From positions 139,173,001 through 139,237,000 of the forward strand of contig NC_084461.1 of assembly GCF_027409185.1 (NCBI RefSeq): a stretch of 64,000 nucleotides of DNA, written 5' to 3'. The stretch comes from Cynocephalus volans (Eukaryota > Chordata > Mammalia > Dermoptera > Cynocephalidae). The position numbers and the translations under genes were made by a program. Of the stretch, positions 56,348-64,000 are shown one piece after another. The notes under the pieces are model-generated. The model made no database searches and was not told the DNA's origin. It worked only from the letters and a program-made list of their open reading frames with translations. The number at the start of each line of letters is the position of its first letter. Positions within the stretch are counted from its first letter, which is position 1.

Positions 56348-57888
56348 GTTTTTCAAGATGGCGGCGGCTGCGGCGGCTGGCGCGGAGTAGCTGAGGTGGA
56401 AAAGGCGGCCACTGGGACTCAGGCAGCCGGAAAACTTGTGGCCCTTCCTCTCGCCATCTCTTAAGGGAGGACTGCTGCTGCTGACCGGTCGTGGGGGGTG
56501 ACCGCCACTTTGCCCCCGGCAGGAGAGGCTGCCTCATTTACAGACAACAGCTTTAAAGAGTGGAGCAGGAAAAGAACTGTTTCTTAGCTGCAAATGTGAG
56601 TCTTGAAACAGGGAACACAGCGCCAGGGCTGCTGTGGATGCAGCCAGGATCCCGGAGGCCGGGGCCGCGCTGAAGGCGGCCAGCTGCCCTATTCAGGATT
56701 CGAGGTTTCAGGCCGGCATTAAAGAAGACTCCTGGGAGCGCCCGAGCGGCGCCGCCGCGACTGAACAGCCCGAGGCAGCAGCGCCGAGAACACGGAAGGC
56801 AACAAACCAGAGACAGAGCGAGCGCCCGACCTGGCACAGCACTGTGAGTGATCCCTGGCACAGCTCTGTTCAGGGGGTGGATGCCCAAGCGGCCCCCGCC
56901 TGCACCACCAGCCCACTCACCGCTGGTGCTGCCTCCATTTTCCCAGGTGCGGGCAGCTCCGCCCTGCTCGGCCATCACTGAGCCCTCCCACTTGCTGGCC
57001 TGGCGCCAGGCTTTCCGGAGCTTGCGGACCGGCCTTGGCTCCCACTCCCTCCGCGGTTCTCTGGCGGGGCTGGTGGCGGAGGGCGTCCCGGGCCAGTTTC
57101 GGGAGGGCAAGGAAGTACGGGCGGGCCGACTGTCACTCCACCATACCCTGGACTCCGGCCCCAGGTAAACTCCCTGTTACTGGGAGGCAGATGCCATCTG
57201 TGCGGCCACCAGTTTGGAAAAAAAGCCTAACGAATTTCTGGTTGGGAATAGTGTGGTAGGAGAGTTCCCAGGTCCGCTTGAACCTGCCGGAGACCAGGCT
57301 ACAGGTGGGCGCTAGACTCGGTTTATACTGGGGGGATACAAAGGTGAACAAGACCCGAGAAAGATCTACATAGTGCCACAAAGGCACCCAGAGAGACCGG
57401 TCGTCTGTGCCCAGCAGAAACCTGGTAGACTTCCTGGGCGAGGCGGTACCGAGCAGGGTCTTGAAGGCCCAGCTGTTAGACGAGGGGTGCAGAAGACACG
57501 CCCCAGCCCAGCACAGTGCGCACAGAGTGGGGAGACGTGCGGCCAGGGAGGCGGAGACTCGACAAAAACCACACACCAGGTGGGGTCGCTACTGCACGAT
57601 CTAACAGCCTGGGCCAGAGCACACGGAACAGGGAGAAGTCCTGCACAGGAAGTGAAAGCTCAACAGAGATCACACACCCTGTGGTACGTGACCCACCAGC
57701 CCAGCAGAGTCCAAGCTGACCAGAAAGGTGGCTCCCCGGAGAAGCCCAAGACCCGAGGCAACCACACACACAAGGCACTAGAGGCCAACTGAGCAGTCAC
57801 GGAGGGAGCCATACGGAATTGGCAACCACAGCAACATCCTAGTTAGTCATTAGTCTCAAACCAGTGGACTGTGAAACCCCCGGCCACA
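56348..57888 (+). promoter_or_regulatory. L1 5' UTR with internal promoter
   Basis: About 1.5 kb, rich in GC and CpG in its first 900 bp, in sharp contrast to the AT-rich surroundings. It begins gtttttcaagatggcggcgg; the CAAGATGGCGG at 56354-56364 matches a YY1 site placed like the one at the start of human L1, where it sets the transcription start. Known biology of L1 says that this region drives pol II transcription from its first base; activity here is inferred. Confidence 0.85.
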
Positions 57889-58869
57889 ATGAATAAACAC
57901 CAAAAAAAAGATACCAGAAATACAAAAAATCAAGAAAGTACACCACCAAAAGTTAATAAATCTCAAACTCTAGATCCTATAGAACAAGAAGCCCTTGAAA
58001 TGACTGACAAGGAATTTCGAGTGATAATTCTAAAGAAACTGAATGAGATACAAGAAAACTCAGCTAGACATCATGATGAAATGAGGAAAAGTATACAGGA
58101 TCTGAAAGAGGAAATGTACAAGGAAATCAATGTCCTGAAAAAAAATGTAGCAGAACTTGCTGAACTGAAGAAGTTATTCAACGAAATAAAAAACACAACG
58201 GAGAGTTTAACCAGCAGGCTTGTCGAAGTTGAAGAGAGAACCTCTGAACTTGAAGATGGGCTGTTTGAAATAACACAAGCAGACAAAAAGAAAGAAAAGA
58301 GAATCAAGGACATTGAAGAAAATCTGAGAGAGATATCAGACAACCATAAGCGATCAAATATCCGAGTCATGGGTATTCCAGAAGGGGAGGAAAATGGAGA
58401 TTCCATTGAAAACATATTCAACAAAATAGTGGCAGAAAACTTCCCAGGTATAGGAAAAATCACAGATCTTCAGATCCAGGAAGCTCAACGATCTCCAAAC
58501 GTATTCAACCCAAAAAGGCCTTCTCCAAGACATGTCATAGTCAAATTGGCAAAACTCAGAGACAAAGAGAGAATCTTAAAAGCTGCAAGAGAGAAGCGTC
58601 AAATCACCTATAAGGGAGCCCCAATCAGGTTAACATCAGACTTTTCATCACAAACCCTAAAAGCTAGAAAGGAATGGGATGATATTTTCAAAATACTAAA
58701 AGACAAAGATTGCCAGCCAAGAATACTCTACCCTGCAAGGCTATCCTTCCGAAATGAGGGGCAAATAGTATATTTCTCAGACAAACAAAAACTGCGGGAG
58801 TTCACTACCACAAGACCACCCTTACAAGAAATCCTCAAGGGAGTACTGGGTTTGGTTCCTGAAAAATAA
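57889..58869 (+). CDS. L1 ORF1p, RNA-binding chaperone
   Basis: Coats L1 RNA as trimers and is needed for retrotransposition. The frame is open from an ATG at 57871, but the second ATG at 57889 (MNKHQKKDTRNTKNQ) aligns better with known ORF1p N termini (basic, K/N/T-rich), so I start there: 326 aa (332 from the first ATG; human 338). With numbering from 57871: coiled coil about 50-155 (EIQENSARHHDEM onward), RRM about 160-255 (RSNIRVMGIPEGEENGDSIE), C-terminal domain about 256-320 with ARKEWDDIF and ILYPARLSF, which hold nucleic-acid-binding basic residues. The coiled coil and basic C-terminal segments look intact and no frame break is present. Confidence 0.95.
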   Translation: MNKHQKKDTRNTKNQESTPPKVNKSQTLDPIEQEALEMTDKEFRVIILKKLNEIQENSARHHDEMRKSIQDLKEEMYKEINVLKKNVAELAELKKLFNEIKNTTESLTSRLVEVEERTSELEDGLFEITQADKKKEKRIKDIEENLREISDNHKRSNIRVMGIPEGEENGDSIENIFNKIVAENFPGIGKITDLQIQEAQRSPNVFNPKRPSPRHVIVKLAKLRDKERILKAAREKRQITYKGAPIRLTSDFSSQTLKARKEWDDIFKILKDKDCQPRILYPARLSFRNEGQIVYFSDKQKLREFTTTRPPLQEILKGVLGLVPEK

Positions 58870-59056
58870 CTACCACTGCCATAAAAACCCAAGAAAAATC
58901 TAAACCCGCTAGTATAATAAAAATGGCATTCATGAAGAGAAAACAAGCTAACAAAAACACTATCTACAACCTAAGGAACCAACAAACAGAGAAAACAAAC
59001 AGTAAATCAGAAAGCAAGGAACAAAAGACACTTAAGACAACCAAACAACCAATAAA

Positions 59057-62000
59057 ATGCTAGGAATAAATCAACACCTTTCAATAACAACTCTTAATGT
59101 AAAAGGCTTAAATTCCCCAATTAAAAGACACAGACTGGCTGACTGGATCAAAAAGCAGGACCCAACTATATGCTGTCTACAAGAGACCCACCTCACCCAT
59201 AAAGATTCACACAGACTAAGAGTGAAAGGATGGAAAAAGATTTACCATGCAAACAGAAAAGAAAAACGAGCTGGAGTGGCTATTCTTATATCTGACAAAA
59301 TAGACTTTAAACTAAAAACCATAAAAAGAGACAATGAGGGACACTACTTAATGATAAAAGGACTGATCCATCAAGAAGACATAACAATCATAAATATGTA
59401 TGCACCCAATGTTGGAGCAGCCAGATTTATAAAACAAACTCTATTAGACCTAAAGAAGGAAATAGACACTAATACCATAATAGCAGGGGACCTGAACACC
59501 CCACTGTCAATATTAGACAGATCATCTAGGCAAAGAATCAGTAGAGAAACACAAGATCTAAACAAGACTCTAGACCAATTGGAATTGGCAGATATCTACA
59601 GAACATTCCACCCAACAACCTCAGAATATTCATTCTTCTCATCAGCACATGGATCATTCTCCAGGATAGATCACATATTAGGTCACAAATCAAGTCTCAA
59701 TAAATTCAAAAAAATTGCAATTATCCCATGTATCTTCTCAGACCACAATGGATTAAAACTAGAAATTAATAACAAACGAACCTCTGGAAACTATACAAAC
59801 ACATGGAAATTAAACAGCATTCTACTTAATGACATATGGGTCCAAGAAGAAATCAAGCAGGAAATCAAAAAATTTATTGAAACTAACGAAAACAATGATA
59901 CATCATACCAAAACCTGTGGGATACTGCAAAAGCAGTATTGAGGGGAAAATTTATTGCATTAAACGCTCACTTCAGAAGAATAGAAAGATGGCAAGTGAA
60001 CAACCTAACACTTCACCTTAAAGAACTAGAAAAACAAGAACAATCCAAACCTAAAGTTAGCAGACGGAAAGAAATCATTAAGATCAGAGCAGAACTGAAT
60101 GAAATTGAAAACCAAAAAACAATTCAAAAGATCAACGAATCAAAAAGTTGGTTTTTTGAAAAGATAAATAAAATAGACAAACCATTAGCATGGCTAACAA
60201 AAAAAAGAAGAGAGAAGACTCAAATAACAAAAATTAGAAATGAAAAAGGCGATATTACAACTGATTCATCTGAAATACAAGGAATCATTAGAGACTACTA
60301 TAAACAACTATACGCCAACAAATTTGAAAATCTGGAGGAAATGGATAAATTTCTGGACACACACAAGCTCCCAAAACTGAACCGTGAAGACGTAGAAAAT
60401 TTGAACAGACCAATAACAATAAAGGAGATTGAAGCTGTTATCAGAAGGCTCCCAACAAAGAAAAGCCCAGGACCAGATGGATTCACAGCAGAATTTTACC
60501 AAACATTCAAAGAGGAATTGACACCGATTCTTTACAAACTATTCCAAAAGATTGAAACGGACGCAAATCTCCCAAACTCATTCTATGAAGCAAACATCAT
60601 CCTGATACCAAAACCAGGTAAAGATATAACCAAAAAAGAAAACTACAGGCCGATATCCCTGATGAATATAGATGCAAAAATCCTCACTAAATTACTAGCA
60701 AACAGAATACAGCAACACATACGAAAAATTATTCATCACGATCAAGTGGGATTCATCCCAGGGATGCAAGGTTGGTTCAACATACGCAAATCAATAAATG
60801 TGATACACCATATTAATAAACTCAAACACAAGGACCATATGATCATCTCTATAGATGCTGAAAAAGCATTTGATAAAGTTCAGCACTCATTCATGACAAA
60901 GACCCTCTATAAGTTAGGTATAGAGGGAAAGTATCTCAACATAATTAAAGCCATATATGCCAAACCCACAGCCAATATCATCCTGAATGGGGAAAAGCTG
61001 AAAGCTTTTCCTTTAAGAACAGGAACTAGACAAGGATGTCCACTCTCACCACTCCTATTCAACATAGTGTTGGAAGTACTAGCCAGAGCAATCAGAGAAG
61101 AGAAGGAAATAAAGGGCATCCAGATTGGAAAAGATGAAGTCAAACTGTCCCTGTTTGCAGATGACATGATCCTATATATCGAACAGCCTAAAACCTCTAC
61201 AAAAAAACTGCTAGAATTGATAAATGATTTCAGCACAGTAGCAGGATACAAAATCAACACTCAAAAATCAGTAGCATTTCTTTTCTCCAATAGTGAACAT
61301 GCAGAAACAGAAATCAAGAAAGCCTGCCCATTTACAATAGCCACCAAAAAAATAAAATACTTAGGAATTGAGTTAACCAGGGAGGTGAAAAATCTCTATA
61401 ATGAGAACTACAAAACACTGCTGAGAGAAATTAGAGAGGATACAAGAAGATGGAAAGATATCCCATGCTCTTGGATTGGAAGAATCAACATAGTGAAAAT
61501 GTCCATACTACCCAAAGTGATATACAAATTCAATGCAATCCCCATCAAAATTCCAAAGACATTTTTCTCAGAAATGGAAAAAACTATCCAGACATTTATA
61601 TGGAACAATAAAAGACCACGCATAGCCAAAGCAATGCTGAGCAAAAAAAATAAAGCTGGAGGCATAACACTACCTGACTTTAAGCTATACTACAAAGCTA
61701 TAATAACCAAAACAGTATGGTACTGGCATAAAAACAGACACACTGACCAATGGAATAGAATAGAGAATCCAGAAATCAACCCACACACTTACTGTCAGCT
61801 GATCTTTGACAAAGGCATCAAGCCTATTCAGTGGCGAAGGGACTGCCTCTTCAGCAAATGGTGCTGGGACAACTGGATATCCATATGCAGGAGAATGAAA
61901 CTTGATCCATACCTCTCACCGTATACTAAAATCAACTCAAAATGGATTAAGGATTTAAATATACACCCTGAAACAATAAAACTTCTTAAAGAAAACATAG

Positions 62001-62884
62001 GAGAAACACTTCAGGAAATAGGACTGGGCACAGACTTCATGAATACGACCCCAAAAGCACGGGCAACCAAAGGAAAAATAAACAAATGGGATTATATCAA
62101 ACTAAAAAGCTTCTGCACAGCAAAAGAAACAATTAAAAGAGTTAAAAGACAACCAACAGAGTGGGAGAAAATATTTGCAAAATATACATCTGACAAAGGA
62201 TTAATATCCAGAATATATAAGGAACTCAAACAACTGTACAAGAAGAAAACAAGCAACCCAATTAAAAAATGGGCAAAAGAGCTAAGTAGGCATTTCTCTA
62301 AGGAAGATATACAAATGGCCAACAGACATATGAAAAAATGCTCAACATCACTAAGCATCCGGGAAATGCAAATCAAAACCACATTGAGATACCATCTAAC
62401 CCCAGTTAGGATGGCTAAAATCCAAAAGACTATTAACGATAAATGCTGGCGAGGCTGCGGAGAAAAAGGAACTCTCATACATTGTTGGTGGGACTGCAAA
62501 ATGGTGCAGCCTCTATGGAAAATGGTATGGAGGTTCCTCAAACAATTGCAAATAGATCTACCATACGACCCAGCTATTCCACTGTTGGGAATATACCCAG
62601 AGGAATGGAAATCATCAAGTCGAAGGTATACCTGTTTCCCAATGTTCATCGCAGCCCTCTTTACAATAGCCAAGAGTTGGAACCAGCCCAAATGCCCATC
62701 ATCGGATGAGTGGATACGGAAAATGTGGTACATCTACACAATGGAATACTACTCAGCTATAAAAACGAATGAAATACTGCCATTTGCAACAACATGGATG
62801 GACCTTGAGAGAATTATATTAAGTGAAACAAGTCAGGCACAGAAAGAGAAATACCACATGTTCTCACTTATTGGTGGGAGCTAA
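59057..62884 (+). CDS. L1 ORF2p, endonuclease and reverse transcriptase
   Basis: 1275 aa, the same length as human ORF2p. It nicks target DNA and reverse-transcribes L1 RNA at the nick. The APE-type endonuclease (1-239) keeps Asn14, Glu43, Asp145, Asn147, Asp205, Asp229 and His230. The reverse transcriptase keeps Asp600 (SIDAEKAFD) and FADD with Asp702-Asp703, plus [12 protein letters not shown] (658-669). A C-terminal knuckle CX3CX7HX4C is at Cys1130, Cys1134, His1142 and Cys1147. No stop or frameshift. Every catalytic residue that I can check is present, so the protein is probably functional. Confidence 0.97.
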   Translation: MLGINQHLSITTLNVKGLNSPIKRHRLADWIKKQDPTICCLQETHLTHKDSHRLRVKGWKKIYHANRKEKRAGVAILISDKIDFKLKTIKRDNEGHYLMIKGLIHQEDITIINMYAPNVGAARFIKQTLLDLKKEIDTNTIIAGDLNTPLSILDRSSRQRISRETQDLNKTLDQLELADIYRTFHPTTSEYSFFSSAHGSFSRIDHILGHKSSLNKFKKIAIIPCIFSDHNGLKLEINNKRTSGNYTNTWKLNSILLNDIWVQEEIKQEIKKFIETNENNDTSYQNLWDTAKAVLRGKFIALNAHFRRIERWQVNNLTLHLKELEKQEQSKPKVSRRKEIIKIRAELNEIENQKTIQKINESKSWFFEKINKIDKPLAWLTKKRREKTQITKIRNEKGDITTDSSEIQGIIRDYYKQLYANKFENLEEMDKFLDTHKLPKLNREDVENLNRPITIKEIEAVIRRLPTKKSPGPDGFTAEFYQTFKEELTPILYKLFQKIETDANLPNSFYEANIILIPKPGKDITKKENYRPISLMNIDAKILTKLLANRIQQHIRKIIHHDQVGFIPGMQGWFNIRKSINVIHHINKLKHKDHMIISIDAEKAFDKVQHSFMTKTLYKLGIEGKYLNIIKAIYAKPTANIILNGEKLKAFPLRTGTRQGCPLSPLLFNIVLEVLARAIREEKEIKGIQIGKDEVKLSLFADDMILYIEQPKTSTKKLLELINDFSTVAGYKINTQKSVAFLFSNSEHAETEIKKACPFTIATKKIKYLGIELTREVKNLYNENYKTLLREIREDTRRWKDIPCSWIGRINIVKMSILPKVIYKFNAIPIKIPKTFFSEMEKTIQTFIWNNKRPRIAKAMLSKKNKAGGITLPDFKLYYKAIITKTVWYWHKNRHTDQWNRIENPEINPHTYCQLIFDKGIKPIQWRRDCLFSKWCWDNWISICRRMKLDPYLSPYTKINSKWIKDLNIHPETIKLLKENIGETLQEIGLGTDFMNTTPKARATKGKINKWDYIKLKSFCTAKETIKRVKRQPTEWEKIFAKYTSDKGLISRIYKELKQLYKKKTSNPIKKWAKELSRHFSKEDIQMANRHMKKCSTSLSIREMQIKTTLRYHLTPVRMAKIQKTINDKCWRGCGEKGTLIHCWWDCKMVQPLWKMVWRFLKQLQIDLPYDPAIPLLGIYPEEWKSSSRRYTCFPMFIAALFTIAKSWNQPKCPSSDEWIRKMWYIYTMEYYSAIKTNEILPFATTWMDLERIILSETSQAQKEKYHMFSLIGGS

Positions 62885-63186
62885 AAATTAATATATAAAT
62901 TCACACACACACACACCCACACACAGACACACACACACACACGCACACGCACACAAACCGGGGGGGGGGGGAAGAAGATATAACAACCACAATTATTTGA
63001 AGTTGATATGACAAGCAAACAGAAAGGACATTGTTGGGGGGGAGGGGGGGAGGGAGAAGGGAGGGAGGTTTTGGTGATGGGGAGCAATAATCAGCCACAA
63101 TGTATATCGACAAAATAAAATTAAAAAAAAAAATAAAAATAAAATAAAATAAAATAAAACATCAAAAAAAAAAAAATAAAAATAAG

Positions 63187-63216
<30 letters not shown>
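62885..63216 (+). repeat. L1 3' UTR, G-rich tract and A-tail
   Basis: A (CA)n stretch (62903-62955), G runs at 62960-62971 and 63035-63065 (the polypurine tract usual in L1 3' UTRs, able to form G-quadruplexes), then 'aataaaataaaataaaataa' repeats and a long A-run, ending at the right target duplication. Confidence 0.9.
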
Positions 63217-63224
<8 letters not shown>

Positions 63225-63231
63225 TATATTA
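63217..63231 (+). repeat. L1 target-site duplication, right copy
   Basis: aaaaagcttatatta, identical to 56333-56347; its first A residues merge with the poly(A) tail. Confidence 0.95.
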
Positions 63232-64000
63232 AAAGGCCTTGTTTCCACCCCTCCATGTCTACCCTATTTCTCCCACCCACCATATAGATTTCCATTTTTA
63301 TAAGTCTCTTATGTATATTCCCAATGCAAACACAAGAAAATGAAATATGTATTCTTATTCCCTCCTTTCTTAGACAAAATAGTATACCTTATATGCTTTT
63401 TGCACCTTACAGATTTTTTTTTTTGCTATTTTATTTGCTTATGTATTTTAAAACAAATTCCAGACATTGTTTCATTTCACCCTTACAGACTTTAGTGTGC
63501 ATTTCCTTTTTTAAAAATGGACATTCTCCTAGACAACCATAATACCATTATCACATACAACAAAATTAATAATGATGCCTTAGCAGAACCTACTATTTCA
63601 GTCCATAATCAAATTTCCCTGATTATCTCAAAAATGGCCTTTTCTATTGGTTTGTTTAAATGCAGACCCGAATAAGGTTCCCACATTGCATTTGATTATT
63701 ATGACTCTTAAGTCTTTTTCACTCTAGGACCATCTTCCCTGCATTGTCCCTGCCATTGGTTGGTTGTACAAACCAGCTGTCCTATGGAATGTTCCATATT
63801 CTGGGTTTGTCTGTTTTCTTATGGTGTCATTTATGTTGTTCCTCTTCTCTTTGCATTTCCTGCAAATGAAACTTAGCTCTGAAGGTTTGGTTAGATTCAG
63901 GTTCGACTTTTTGGCAAAAACACTTCAGAGCTGGTGCTCTGTGCTTTATATTCCATCATAATTATGAGGATTGATTAATTTGCAACTTTCTTTTTTAGAT
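63232..64000 (+). mobile_element. Older L1-like remnant
   Basis: 'attccagacattgtttcatt', 'ccattggttggttgtacaaa' and 'catattctgggtttgtctg' look like an old L1 3' region. No open frame. It runs off the window. Confidence 0.55.

Larger units (their letters stand above)
56348..63216 (+). mobile_element. Full-length L1 with intact ORF1 and ORF2
   Basis: 6.87 kb autonomous non-LTR retrotransposon. Order: GC-rich 5' UTR (56348-57888), ORF1 (57889-58869), 187-bp spacer, ORF2 (59057-62884), 3' UTR with CA and G-rich tracts (62885-63105), A-rich tail to 63216. Perfect 15-bp target duplications and two uninterrupted ORFs point to a recent insertion that may still be able to move. The bottom-strand nick implied by the duplication reads TTTTT/ATA, close to the L1 endonuclease preference TTTT/AA. 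It lies on the strand opposite to HAVCR2, 5' ends facing. Confidence 0.97.

Overview
This is mammalian nuclear DNA that carries two tandem T-cell immunoglobulin and mucin (TIM) receptor genes, both on the minus strand, in a background of introns and transposable elements. HAVCR1 (TIM-1) runs from its start codon at 21713 to its stop at 3021. HAVCR2 (TIM-3) runs from 54471 to 40616. I rebuilt both exon by exon from splice sites, reading phase and family motifs. HAVCR1 gives 8 coding exons, 897 nt, 298 aa. HAVCR2 gives 7 coding exons, 855 nt, 284 aa. In both models every intron phase joins without a frameshift. Each gene encodes a signal peptide, a six-cysteine IgV domain, a mucin stalk, one transmembrane helix and a tail with two spaced tyrosines. 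Shared 84-nt mucin exons, shared 37-nt juxtamembrane exons and matching phases show that they are tandem paralogs. The order matches the primate TIM cluster. TIMD4 would be expected beyond the left edge and is not in the window.

Organism: young SINEs here are tRNA-derived, with an Ile-like anticodon-loop block, and one is a head-to-tail dimer. I see no Alu, rodent B1/B2, carnivore tRNA-Lys or ruminant SINEs. This fits the CYN SINEs of colugos (Dermoptera, Galeopterus-like). That assignment is an inference; the mammalian and TIM-locus assignments are secure.

Layout: 1-3020 is sequence downstream of HAVCR1. HAVCR1 exons and introns fill 3021-21713. The intergenic stretch 21714-40615 holds old repeats, hAT-type elements, two complete solo LTRs (31583-31908 with 4-bp duplication gtat, 37580-38037 with gttc) and two copies of a longer LTR-like element, one of them nested in an old L1. 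HAVCR2 fills 40616-54471 and carries two MER2/Tigger-like elements in intron 6. At 56348-63216 lies a full-length L1 with intact ORF1 and ORF2, a GC-rich 5' UTR, an A-tail and perfect 15-bp target-site duplications. It is head-to-head with HAVCR2, its 5' end about 1.9 kb from the HAVCR2 start codon. The last 0.8 kb is an older L1-like remnant.

Most notable points: the young, apparently intact L1 facing HAVCR2; a very short HAVCR1 mucin region; a pure (CTG)9 tract encoding the HAVCR2 signal-peptide leucines; an early HAVCR2 stop; and a possible relic of a duplicated membrane-segment exon in HAVCR2 intron 5. I found no undescribed multi-gene system.
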